Below are positions 11,301 to 21,614 of a stretch of 64,000 bases of DNA, piece by piece. Both the position numbers and the translations under genes were made by a program. The notes beneath the pieces are model-generated. The model saw nothing but the letters and a program-made list of their open reading frames with translations, was not told the origin of the DNA and ran no database searches. Position 1 is the first letter of the stretch. Every line of letters starts with the position of its first letter. Location of the stretch: positions 372,001 to 436,000 of the forward strand of contig MU839103.1 in NCBI GenBank assembly GCA_030685235.1, read 5' to 3'. This stretch comes from Copromyces sp. CBS 386.78 (lineage: Eukaryota; Ascomycota; Sordariomycetes; Sordariales; Sordariaceae).

Positions 11301-13815
11301 TCTATTAATAAATTATATTACTATAACTAGGGTAAATTTAAAATAATTAAGTTTTCTAATAATAAGGTAAATATAAATAATTTAATTTCTTCGTTATATA
11401 CGCCGATTTGCATTATAAATTTAACGAAATCTATAATATATATATTAATATTACTATCGGCTAGCCTTAAAGGCTTTAAATAATCTAATTTCTTTACTAA
11501 TATTTAATTTCGTTCGACAAAATTCCTATTAATAAATCCTTTACCCGTATAACCGCTATCGATTAACGCCGGGTAATATATTTTATACTTACTATAAAAA
11601 AAGTAATTTAAAAAGAAAATAAATTTTTCTAATCTAATTATTATTAAATTAATAAATAATAATTCTAAAGATTCTTCTTCTTAGTCCCAATATAACTCCC
11701 TATTTAAAATATCCTTATTATACTTATTTAAATATCCCTCCGCTTCTAAACTTTCCTATTCCCTTCCTTTCCTTCCTTCTAATAATAGCCTTCGTTCGCA
11801 ATTTAGGACGAAGGCTCGGCTTTTCCTAATTTAGTCGGTACTTCGTTAATCTCAATATTAATAATATTAACGTTATCGCCCTTTTTATTATTATTACTAT
11901 AACTATTCTAACCAAACTTTATCTTATAATTAGCGGGCGGTTAATTAATCCTAATACCTTCAATACTTCCTTTACCGTCGCTAATATCGACGAAATTCTA
12001 ATATTTCTTCTAATCGTAGCCTACCTAACTATACCTCTAATACTTACTAACATTTTATCGTTTCTTCTAAAAGTTTATAAGTATTAGCTTACGTAAATTA
12101 ACGCTTAAAGTATTTAAATCTATAATATTACCGCTTTAAAATACGGATTTAAAAGAGGAATTTCTACCGTTACTATTATTATTATTCAAGCCGCTTCTAT
12201 TTCTATTTAAAAAGGCCGGGTTAAAAAGCTTCTTTTAAAATACGTCCTCTTCGTAACAATGTACTAATTTACTAAAAAATTAAAATTATGCCTAAAAATC
12301 TTCGTTACTAAGAACGTTTAATTAATAAATAACCGAACTCTTAAATTAATCGGTAATTTTTTAACGGAATATAAATACGTATATAGCGTTGCCTATACTA
12401 TAATAATTAATATAGAAAGTAAATTTATTTGCGAAATCTTAAAAGGAGTTTTTTATTTAAAGCTTTATAAGGCTCGGTCGGCCTCTACTTTTATATTTAT
12501 TATATTATAATAATTATCAAAATATTAAATAAAGTCTTCAGCCGTCTTCTACTTCTAAATATCCTAATATTCGTCGTTAAAAATAAATTATATATTTAAT
12601 TTAATAATAAATATTAAGAACTTTCCAAAATATACAAAGATATATATAAATTTATTCCGCTCTATTAAAAAATACTACTTATCGTAAGCCTAATAGAGAC
12701 GAATCTTTATACGCTAAGTTATATATACAGTATTCCGTTTTTTAACTAATTATTCCTTAGTATTAAAAACGTCTAAATTTATAAACATACAGCGGCGTAA
12801 TCCGTAGCTAGGGGTCGCGCCGTTAAAATCGTTATTAAATCTAATATTAAGTATTATTTTAAAACTCTCGTTTTCTATTTTAAAATTTTCGTTTTCCGTA
12901 TTTAAATAAACTATCCTACTTTATAAAGAGTAAATTTAAACCGTAAGGATACTATTTTTATTATAAACTACTTCCGCCTTTTTAAATTCAGTAAACCATC
13001 CTTTAACCTCGTTCCTCTAATAAATAACATCGTTTTAGAACGCCTTTTAGGCCTAAATATAAATATTCTCATCGGCTTTCTTCCTTAACTCTTCCTATTA
13101 ATAATTATATTTAACGTTATTAAAGGTCTTAATAATTATATTAAAGACGGCCCTAAAAATTAAAAACTATACTATATTTTTAATCTACTAATAGTAAATA
13201 ATAGGGTACTCGTAAATATAAATACTAATCTAAAATTTATTATAAAAACGGGCCTAGAGTAACCTACAGTTGTAATCCGCGCCGTACATACGTAAGGCAA
13301 GGATCGCCAGGACTTAATCAATAATAATCTTATTTAACTAAAAAGGGGGTAGAATATTCGTTCCTTTAAGTAACTAGCCCGGTTCGTAATATTCGGGGCC
13401 GGTATAATTTAAAGGAGGGCCCTACAAACCTTATCCAACAAAAATAGAATAATTATTAACTATATAATAATTAAAGACTTCTACTTAAATATTAATATTA
13501 ATTACCTCGCCTAGGAAATTAGGGAAATAAATACTAACCGCTAAAAATTCGGTCTCAATATTAATATACTCGTTAATAATTAACTTAATATCATTATCGT
13601 TTTCTAAATAATTAAAATAACCGTACTAACTAAATACTATCAATAATATAGATTCTAAGCGTTAACAATAATTACCGAAGCTTATTCTAGGGTTTTCCTT
13701 AATCCTATAAAGGCGGGACGTTAGGTTTAATTAATCTTAATTACTAATAAACTACTACTTAGTATTTTCTTATTCTTACTTATACGCGCGCAACGCTATT
13801 AGAAGTACAATAAAC

Positions 13816-14058
13816 TATCACGGGGCAAGGGCACCGTTAAGTCTAAGGTACAATATATATTATTATACGAAGAGAGTAAGAAGAGGTATACGTTAGCCAA
13901 AGCATAATATAAAGCATAAGCATAACCCACTATAGAGTAGGTCTTGCGTAAGCTTCAATAATATACGGCTGGCCCAGTGCCATAGCAATGGCTATACATA
14001 TAACAGTACATTGGCCAATGGCACTAAGGCACAGGGCATGTGATCTAGCCCTATGACA
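13816..14058 (-). repeat. 5' LTR (right copy) of minus-strand gypsy element
   Basis: 243 bp. The outer (right) end keeps CpA/TpG, for example GGCACAGGGCATGTGATC near 14030. The inner left half is RIP-mutated. Followed by target duplicate ATTAT. Confidence 0.9.
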
Positions 14059-14307
14059 ATTATTGATTATTAATTGATATTAATCGTCGTATTAATAGGT
14101 AATTAATGGGTAATGCACGTATTAGATTGTTAATTGTTAGATTTATTAGTGTAAATTAGTTGATTGAACTATTTAGAAATTGGCTCTCTAATAGATCCGC
14201 TCCAAAGGGTTTAGGGGGTGCTCGGGTATCCTAGAAATGCTAAGACCTTTAGTCAGGTAATTGGGACCCTCTACATCTGGGTGTGATCTGCACCCTGTAA
14301 TCTGACA

Positions 14308-14396
14308 TGTTAGAATATAGGGTTGGTGAAGAAGCTACTACTCCGACAATGTCGGAGTTCCAATTTTGCATCTGGTGTAGTGGTGCCAATCTGACA
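14308..14396. repeat. 89-bp repeat, copy 1
   Basis: Contains the hairpin at 14341-14357. Differs from copy 2 by a few transitions. Confidence 0.85.
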
Positions 14397-14598
14397 ATTA
14401 ACAGTCTGATGTGTGTTGGTGGGGTGCCAGGTTCGAATTACGTTCGAGGCAAAAAGAAGCCCGAGGCAGAAAAAGATCTTAGCCAGTGATAAATCGTTCC
14501 AAAACTCCAAGATAAATCCAAAAATAAAAGACCACCTAAAAACCAAGCCAGCTTCCGTCAGGCAATACTAAGGTATCCGTCGTTCAGCTGGGGGGGTG

Positions 14599-14687
14599 TG
14601 TCAGAATATAGGGTTGGTGAAGAAGCCACTACTCCGACAATGTCGGAGCTCCAATTTTGCATCTGGTGTAGTGGTGCCAATCTGACA
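14599..14687. repeat. 89-bp repeat, copy 2
   Basis: Contains the hairpin at 14632-14648. Shares ends and length with copy 1. Confidence 0.85.
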
Positions 14688-15257
14688 CATTTCCCTTCTT
14701 CCAGACAAGCATCACTCTACCAATCAACCCCATGCTTCGCCTTTTTTTTTTTTTCTTTTTTTTTCGGTCACTCGTTCAGTTCTCATAACCAAAACGGTCA
14801 GGCTTTCCAAACGTCGTGGTCGAAATAAAATATCTGAACTCCCATCAACCTAAAACACTTTCTGTCAAGATGGATAGTATCAGAGCCTTATCATGATATC
14901 GACAGTTGGCGGCACAGAATCTTGGCTTCCTGACATGCGCCCTATCATCATCACCAATAAAAGCCACAAATGGGCTTTTTCCCGTCTAGTAGGTCGTCAC
15001 TCTTCGTTTGGCTTTTTGTGGGTTCTTCAAGTTCCCCGCTTTCCCTACATGATGACTAAGGTACTATTTAGGTAGCTGCACCTCGCACCTCATCTCGACC
15101 GACCAAGACGACCAAGAAGGTGTTGAGCTTGAGGCCAACGTGAAGCCGACTGCCGACCCCCAAAAGCACCGCGCCCAAGAAAGCCGCGCCCAAGTCCAGG
15201 GGCAAGAAGGCTATCCATCACGCGGCCTACACTTCTGGGCCATCCCACCGAGCAACC
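14688..15257. other. Upstream region of the HET-domain gene
   Basis: Mixed-composition DNA without RIP signature. It includes T-rich runs at 14739-14764. Short open frames here show no domain. Probably promoter and 5' leader of the downstream gene. Confidence 0.5.
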
Positions 15258-15438
15258 ATGGACGAGGCTTCTCTCCAGCCCCAAGCACATCCAAACGAGT
15301 ACTCTTACCGGAAACTCGAACACCCAGAAGAATATCCGGCTCATCACCCTTCTCCCCGGGGATTTCGACGACGACATCGTTATACTGATCTCCCATGCTG
15401 CCCTGCGAGCATCAGATGAGCAGCCAGTTGCGGCAAGA

Positions 15439-17901
15439 ATGACCTTGGAGGAGGTTGCCGCAACGTTGCCTCGCTATTGGCAGGTAGAGGAAGCCTGGGA
15501 TGGCCGGTATATTTTCTCCAACTACACACCAACATGGGTCCACCCGGACAAGTCTTTCGACCATTCTCGCTACCGACAGCCTGTATCAGAGGGGGAGCCA
15601 CCTGGGCCAAGAATGACATTGAGGGAAGCTGCAACATTGCCTCCCGATTGGACGGTAAATGAAGTCCCGGATGGTCGGTATCGTTTCTGGAAACTGGTGA
15701 GGACCACATGGGTCCACCCCGACGATTCTTTCCATCATTCTCGCTATCAGAAGCCTGCACGCATTACCAGGCCTGAGTACGAGGCACTGTCGTATACCTG
15801 GAGCTCAAACGAGTTTTCACAGAAGGTATACGTCTGGATGGACACCCAAGACACGACCGCATCAGCATTACCACCGTCGTTTGCAGAACAGTTCAAAGGC
15901 GGCGTTCCTCCATGCCATACTTATCTTCGAATGACCAGAAATCTCGAAATAGCTATGCGAAACTTACGCAATCGAGCTTCTAAGCGCATCTTGTGGGTTG
16001 ACGGTATCTGCATCAACCAAAGCGATACCGACGACAAAAACAAGCAGGTTCCACGCATGGGCGACATCTTCAGAAGGGCACAGAGAGTGGTCGCCTGGCT
16101 TGGTCCGGACGAAAAGAATAGCGGACATGCACTGAAAGCACTTGAATATCTTGGAAAACAAGTCGTTTACACCCGCCGCTATGCCATCATCGGAGCACCG
16201 GAAGCGACAGAGCCACAGTGGTACCAACGGGAGACGGAGTTGCCTTATAACGGGGAGATATGGATGGCAATAGTGCATCTCTTGAGCAGGCAATGGTTTT
16301 ATCGCCAGTGGATTGTACAGGAGGTCCAGCTTTCAGAAGATGCCATTCTATGCTGCGGCCAAAGCAGCATAAACTGGACATACTTTCGCTATGCACTAAC
16401 ATCCCTGAGAGATAGGAAATACATACCCCCATCTATTTCGCGAGGTCGTCTGGTTGTCAATGGACTCTGTGACCCATATCACATGAATTTGCCAGTTTCA
16501 GTCAAATTATTCGGCCTATGGCGACCAGGGTGTGACGATCCACGCGACCGTGTCTATAGCCTACTTGGACTATTTCCCTCCAAGCTTCGCGTCAAGATCC
16601 GACCCAACTACGATAAGTCGCATACAGCGGTACAAGTGTATAAAGAGACATTTCTTGCCCACACTTACCATTTCCAGCGCCTTGAACTGCTTACGCGTTG
16701 CTGTTTATCAAAATTGAAAGTCGTGGAGAACAAGCCCTCCTGGGTTCCTGACCTGTCCTACATTCCCGTAGGCTCCGCCTTTTTCTACGACTTAGCTGCT
16801 GGATTCTCTCGTTGCTGGACCAAAATTTCGTCTGACTCTTCAGACATTTTCACGGTAGCTGGAATACAATGTGCCACGGTCAAGACTATCGGAAGCCCAC
16901 TACCAGCTGTTGAACGAGAGGATGGCGCATTGCTCGCTATCAGGGAGCTAGCTGCTAAAGAGTTGGCTGCAAATACGGGGCAGTACGTCACTGGAGAGCC
17001 TTTCAAGCATGCCTTTGCAAAGACGCTTTGCCTTAACCTCCTCCGCGAAAGGTTTCCCGAAACCACGAATTATCCATATTTGAAAACATGGCTCCGACAA
17101 GAATCAGCGTACGCCTTCTTTGACAATAATGGAACGGGACATGTAGTCGGAGATAAAGGGGGACCATCTTCACACGAGTATATCCTTATGAATTTGCTCA
17201 ATAAGCGACGGTATGTCACAACGGAGGAAGGATACATAGGGATTGGCCCCCCTGATGTTGAGGAAGGTGAGTGGTACCTGGGGTCAAGATCTATTGTGTT
17301 CAGGCTTTCCTTTCCTGCTTTTTATACAAGGTTTATTAAAACATCCAGTGTCGGGGTCAGCAAGCTGACATCGTGCATGATAATAGGCGACCTTGTCTGC
17401 GTCATCTTGGGTTACAACCAACCCGTTATTTTACGACCACAACAACTACAACCGCAACCACAGCCACCGCCTCTGTTGGAAAGTTCGCAGTTTCAAGAAC
17501 CATTCTTCCAGCTACCACGACCGTCACCGCCGGAGGACACGGGGTTCCTCTTTGTTGGCCCATGTTCTGTCTACGGTATTGATGACGCGAATGGCCTATT
17601 AGGCCCGTTACCAAAGCCATGGCGTGTTCAGGCATTTAGGGATGGAAGTGGCCTTACGTGCGTTTATAAGTTCTTCAACCCTAATACCGATGTCCTGGCC
17701 GACGAGGATCCTAGGCTTCCACCCCTTGATGGAAATAAATGGGAGAGAGTACCGAGGGGGGAAAGAACTGGTGACGATCCGGCAACCTTCCAGCGTTTCC
17801 GGAACAAGCTGACTGGGGAAGTGATCAACTATGACCCCAGAATGGACCGTGATGCTCTGGAATCCCGAGGGGTCCCCATCCGGGATTTCAACCTGGTTTA
17901 G
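15439..17901 (+). CDS. HET-domain (heterokaryon incompatibility) protein with WW-like repeats
   Basis: Open frame of 820 codons. It contains a HET domain: YEALSYTW at residues 115-122, then a block with ILWVDGICINQ, a QVPRMGDIF stretch and VVAWLGPDE. HET proteins mediate allorecognition and regulated cell death when unlike hyphae fuse. Before it lie two WW-like modules in tandem, each MTL-E-A...LP..W...DGRY.F...TWVHPD (about residues 1-46 and 59-104). A third WW-like module with TGEVINYDPRM is near the C-terminus, after a Pro/Gln-rich linker (about residues 665-695). The usual HET N-terminal block (RLITLLPGDFDDDI) lies in the same frame upstream from 15334 but has no ATG. The likely original start, ATG 15258, is one base out of frame, so the 5' end appears frameshifted at about 15333. 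The start at 15439 is therefore only the first in-frame Met. Confidence 0.85.
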   Translation: MTLEEVAATLPRYWQVEEAWDGRYIFSNYTPTWVHPDKSFDHSRYRQPVSEGEPPGPRMTLREAATLPPDWTVNEVPDGRYRFWKLVRTTWVHPDDSFHHSRYQKPARITRPEYEALSYTWSSNEFSQKVYVWMDTQDTTASALPPSFAEQFKGGVPPCHTYLRMTRNLEIAMRNLRNRASKRILWVDGICINQSDTDDKNKQVPRMGDIFRRAQRVVAWLGPDEKNSGHALKALEYLGKQVVYTRRYAIIGAPEATEPQWYQRETELPYNGEIWMAIVHLLSRQWFYRQWIVQEVQLSEDAILCCGQSSINWTYFRYALTSLRDRKYIPPSISRGRLVVNGLCDPYHMNLPVSVKLFGLWRPGCDDPRDRVYSLLGLFPSKLRVKIRPNYDKSHTAVQVYKETFLAHTYHFQRLELLTRCCLSKLKVVENKPSWVPDLSYIPVGSAFFYDLAAGFSRCWTKISSDSSDIFTVAGIQCATVKTIGSPLPAVEREDGALLAIRELAAKELAANTGQYVTGEPFKHAFAKTLCLNLLRERFPETTNYPYLKTWLRQESAYAFFDNNGTGHVVGDKGGPSSHEYILMNLLNKRRYVTTEEGYIGIGPPDVEEGEWYLGSRSIVFRLSFPAFYTRFIKTSSVGVSKLTSCMIIGDLVCVILGYNQPVILRPQQLQPQPQPPPLLESSQFQEPFFQLPRPSPPEDTGFLFVGPCSVYGIDDANGLLGPLPKPWRVQAFRDGSGLTCVYKFFNPNTDVLADEDPRLPPLDGNKWERVPRGERTGDDPATFQRFRNKLTGEVINYDPRMDRDALESRGVPIRDFNLV

Positions 17902-19468
17902 TGGACAGGACACTACAAAGCACTAAACTGGCGAGGCGAAGGGCATCTCATCTGCCACTAACATCCAGGGCGGTGGAGGTAAGTCTAGGTGGTTTCTTCG
18001 AACAAGAATGAGTGACTGAGGCTACCTAGTTTGCAATAAGGACCAAGCACGAAACCTGTTCATTTCTTTTCAATTCCTTCTGTGTTATGTCTCTAGGAGT
18101 CCTCTGTTTTTTCATCTTCTCTATTCGATTTTCACTTCCTCGTCTCCTTATAGTAAGTCCATGAAAGGTCGGACCACAACAGCATGTATTTTCCCATACC
18201 TCTACTTCTATATAAGCACGCAACTCAATTTCACGACAAATATACCCACCTACGCCCGAACGACGCATTACGATTATACAACGGCCTTCAAGTGGACAAC
18301 GAAGACTTGGTGGATGATATACTTTACACTGAAACTCGCTATCAACTTACAGGATAGCTGCATTTCCTCGCCCAACAATAGAAATTAACAACTAACAGTC
18401 AAACGGCAATATTTCAACCAATCTACCTTAGACAAGATAACACCCAAAGGTCCCAACCAAGAACCAAAAATTTCAGCTCAGTACATCTACAAAAAGCTGT
18501 AAACAACCATTGTAACGCACCCGAATGCCAGTACAACAGACTCTCAGACACTTAAGACTCCGAAGCTCAACCACCACCAACACCAGCCCCACATTCACCA
18601 CATGTGCACGCACACATACAACGAATCCAACAACAACAACATACAAAGTAAACGAGAGAACGCGGGTGGAAAAAAAAGAATTAGACCGGTTTTGGACGCA
18701 AAAGTTTTGGTATGAAACTTGCAAAAACCGCAATCACAGCGGATCCTCCGACCACTATCGCAAATTCGCGGGCATATAGCTGCGCGAGTTACATGTACCT
18801 AAAGTACCTAGGTACACATATGACCACAAATAGGATGCAATGGGAAACAACGTCGATAAAGAATTTACAGATAAGTCCTGGGTGCTTGTTCTGGATGGGG
18901 AAAGGGCGATGGTGTTAGGTGTGGTCGATATCGCAATGGTTTTGAAGTACGTATGTGCGCCAGAGTAAGGTAGGAAGATACCGGCAAGCACGTATGTATG
19001 CTCCGTCGACAGAGATGCCAATAGTAAGGTAGCTGGCGACATCTGAGATGTTACCCCTGGCTGGTCTACATTCTTCCCTTGGGTAGTAGTTGGGCAGGGT
19101 AAAAGAGTTGTTGTAACAAGTTGTAACAACAGCGGACAATATCGTCCATTTTTATATACCGTGAACTGGCCTGGCCCTTAGGGCATCCGTTTTTGCTGCA
19201 AACCACCAGCAATACGACGTGGTGGCCGCAAGCTCCAAATTGCCGAAGAGTTGCCTTCAACCCGTGTCATCGCTACCTTACCTAGGTACCTAGTCGAAAC
19301 CATCTTCAGCCTGGAGTTACAATGGGCACTGACCTGGGTTTTGCCTTGAGGTACTATTCAACGCTCCCAATCTAGCCTCCCAGTCTGGATGCTCTTGCAT
19401 GTGTCGGAGTCGTCATTGCAGCTGGGGGGTTCCTCCATGATACCATAGCGGGAAATCCCCCAAAGCAT
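17902..19468. other. Intergenic region after the HET gene
   Basis: About 1.6 kb without a credible gene. It has CAA/CAC-rich simple sequence near 18570-18650 and several CCTAGGTAC-like palindromes (near 18806 and 19281). Short open frames on both strands lack domains. Confidence 0.5.
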
Positions 19469-19853
19469 CTAGGCTAGAAAGGGGGTTTCTATCCTAGAGT
19501 TTTCACCTAGCCTAGGTGTAATATCTAGCCTAGTTGTTTTGCCTTGCGTTGTTGCACGAGGGAGATATTTGATTGGCCAAATAAGAAGTGTTCAAGTGTC
19601 CGCTATAGGTAATCGCTAAAAATTTTAAAATTCAGCGCACTTCTTGAACGATGGTTCTTTCCTAAAGTTCATTTCCCCGTCCAAACTCAACTACCCTATA
19701 TTAAAGGAAAGAACGAGGTCCTCTACAATCAATTGGGCCAGTGTCTCAATGGTTTTTATCGTTGCTCTCATCTTTGTGATCGCCAGTTCGATTCTAATCG
19801 GTGACAGTTTTTTTCGCGCGAAAAGTTTCGTGCGAAAGTGTGAATATCTGCCC

Positions 19854-19873
19854 GGACTTTGAAGTCAAAGTCC
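19854..19873. repeat. Perfect 9-bp inverted repeat
   Basis: GGACTTTGA, two-base loop AG, TCAAAGTCC. It lies inside the MITE-like element. Confidence 0.8.
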
Positions 19874-19920
19874 TTTGCCCACCTCGAACCGCGACCTCTC
19901 TCGATCTCTCCACCTATTAA

Positions 19921-19969
19921 CCAAAGACCCCTATAAGGACCTTTAGAAGGTCCTTATAGGGGTCTTTGG
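19921..19969. repeat. Perfect 23-bp inverted repeat with 3-nt loop
   Basis: Arms 19921-19943 and 19947-19969 are exact reverse complements around loop TAG. The arm begins CCAAAGACCCCTATAAGG. Transcribed in either direction it would form a near-ideal hairpin. Confidence 0.9.
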
Positions 19970-20381
19970 CTTTTGCCTTTTTACACTTAAATCCGACCAA
20001 TCAGAGCCCTCCGTTTAACAACTAGGCTAGGTGAGCCACCTAGGCTAGGCCTACTATCTTGTTTAGATTCAGGACCTAGCCTAGGAACCCCCCTTCTAGG
20101 CTAGACACGCTCCTTATATTCCCGCTGCGGTAGTAACGGCATGGGGGTACTCTTCGAGCAGTTTCCCTTCCTCGGTCCCAAGGGAAACGGACTTGCCCAT
20201 AAAGAGTAAGTAAGTTGGTCGAAAAGGTGTCGGGACTTGTATAAGGAGATCTTCAGGGCAGCATCTGCCTGTGGTTTGCCTTTGAGAAGAAACTCCCACC
20301 GCAGGCTGGGGCGACGCAAGATTAACGCCGAATTAAAAGGAGAAAATTGCCTCAAGACCACGCCAACTTGGCCTCAAAGAC

Positions 20382-21060
20382 ATGGAGGTCTTGAACGAGA
20401 CTCTGGACAAGATGCACGAGGATGGCAAGCTGGAGTGGATGAAACGTCCGACTCCATTCGGCTGCCCCTGTTTTGTGGTATGGCGCACCGTGCTGTTGAC
20501 GGGAAGCGAAAGGCCCGAGTGGTCATGGACCAGCGCCCCATCAACAAGGTCACCATTGGCGACCGGCACGGGAGGGGTTTCAAACCCAGTGGTCGTCCTT
20601 CTCACGGAGGAGTTAGCTCCGGGGACTTCTGTGGGCCCTGTCGACGTGGATGCAACCGGAATTCTCGTTGTTTGTGATGATTCCCTACGAGTTTCGTTTG
20701 GGTTCGGGGCGGCGGCGTCGTTGTGGGTAGGAAGGTCCTACCCTCTCCTAACTCGAGACTCGATCATCGCGAGAATGAGAGGCAAGAAGTACATGAGCTG
20801 TTTCGATGGCTCAGCCTTCTTCCACCAAATGCCGATCTACCCATATCATCGAGACAGGATGATATTGATAAATCCCAGAGGATTTGAGCGGTCAAACGTC
20901 GCCTTGATGGGATACAAAAACTCACCGCCTTATGCCCATCGTTTTATGGACAGGCGACTTCATCCCTACCAGCATTTTGCTGCGGCATACATCGACGACA
21001 TAGTCGTTTTCAGTGACACCAGAGACGAGTACTTGGCTCAATACGCTGCACATGCGAAGT
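20382..21060 (+). pseudogene. Retrotransposon reverse transcriptase fragment, frameshifted
   Basis: Translation gives RT blocks of a Ty3/gypsy-class element: LDKMHEDGKLEW...PFGCPCFVVW, then in another frame KARVVMDQRPINKVT. Back in the first frame come RDSIIARMRGKKYMSCFDG, FFHQMPIYPY and AAYIDDIVVFSDT, the catalytic box, at about 20985-21020. A frame change lies near 20492, and roughly 150-180 bp of unrelated sequence (about 20555-20735) interrupts the RT fold. It has normal base composition and no RIP signature, unlike the big elements. No LTR adjoins it. Confidence 0.8.
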
Positions 21061-21279
21061 ACCTTCCCACAGTCGTTTACCTACCGGAGTTCTCCTTCGA
21101 CGACGAACTTGCCTCCATCCAAACCACCTTGCGTAATTTCACCATTTTGTGGCGATGTTGTAATGGCTGATTCCAAAGGCGAGGCCCTGAAAACCGCCCA
21201 AGAGGCAATGGGGTTTCAATCAACCGCAAACTATATATATGCCTCAATCGGCTGCTGTTCGCCTTCCAGTTTGTGGAGA

Positions 21280-21500
21280 TGATAGTACTCCAGTACTCCA
21301 TGATTGACATGAATACGTAGTTTTTCTTCCCTTCGTCGTCAGCATTTGCCATAACAGAGTCCCAAAAGACGGCGACGTCGTTGTAATGGACATCACTGCC
21401 CACTGTGGTTGACGAGTCGTTGCCTTGAACTTGGACTTCGGGGTTGAAGTATCCGATGTGGGTGATCTTGAACGTTGAGATGGGGTTGTTTGCACTGGCT
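21280..21500 (-). pseudogene. Gypsy-type gag fragment
   Basis: The minus strand reads STFKITHIGYFNPEV, then VGSDVHYNDVAVFWD. This is the GYF-x-P...V-G-x...Y-x-DV-x-VF pattern at the start of the capsid region in fungal Ty3/gypsy gag. The same pattern occurs in the RIP-mutated gag at 24659-24780. Only this piece remains; the rest of gag is absent. It lies opposite in strand to the neighbouring RT fragment, so the two are not one intact element. Confidence 0.6.
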
Positions 21501-21614
21501 ATACATGTATATACAGGGCCTTGCAGTATACAGGTGCATCTGCCTTGCACGCTCAGCAAGCGTAAACGCAAGGCCTGCGGCAGGTAGGGCTCTGCATAAA
21601 GGAAACTACCTCTA

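Larger units (their letters stand above)
5947..14058 (-). mobile_element. Complete Ty3/gypsy retrotransposon, RIP-inactivated, minus strand
   Basis: Two 243-bp LTRs (5947-6189 and 13816-14058) bound the 8112-bp element, with target duplicate ATTAT at 5942-5946 and 14059-14063. On the minus strand the LTR starts TGTCATAGGG, and a polypurine tract (AAAGGGAGGTA, complement of 6191-6201) lies directly inside the left LTR, fixing the orientation. The RT core reads on the minus strand: YFDN followed by ILIYS at 9619-9630 and leftward (from YFDD, second Asp lost), and LFGL-stop-GAPATF at about 9682-9720. Coding frames are full of TAG/TAA at former CAG/CAA codons, so the copy cannot be active. Confidence 0.9.
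14308..14687. mobile_element. Pair of 89-bp repeats, possible miniature LTR (TRIM-like) element
   Basis: Two nearly identical 89-bp repeats (14308-14396 and 14599-14687) start TGTTAGA/TGTCAGA and end TCTGACA, so each has LTR-like TG...CA inverted ends. They enclose 202 bp. A G-run (GGGGGG) just left of the second copy could be a polypurine tract. No convincing target duplication was found: the left flank ends TGACA and the right starts CATTT. The left flank itself ends in TCTGACA, so a third decayed copy may precede it. Each repeat carries the perfect hairpin CTCCGACA-A-TGTCGGAG. No coding potential. Confidence 0.5.
19469..20105. mobile_element. Hairpin-rich MITE-like element with CTAGGCTAG termini
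   Basis: The left end (CTAGGCTAGAAAGGGGG from 19469) and the reverse complement of the right end (CTAGCCTAGAAGGGGGG from 20105) match. Weaker inverted similarity continues for about 110 bp, including CACCTAGCCTAGGTG and TTTGATTGGCC / TCTGATTGGTC. The interior is full of perfect hairpins. It has no transposase. A 72-codon frame at 19644-19862 with one hydrophobic stretch exists but has no known domain. The target duplication is unclear. Non-autonomous TIR transposon is the best reading. Confidence 0.5.

Noticed and set aside
1..14300. Mitochondrial DNA insertion, because of the high AT content
   Set aside because: The LTR pairs, gypsy RT and directional CpA-to-TpA mutations explain the composition as RIP of transposons.
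15140..15388. Separate small gene upstream of the HET ORF
   Set aside because: The frame has no domain, and the sequence from 15258 belongs to the HET N-terminus in other frames.
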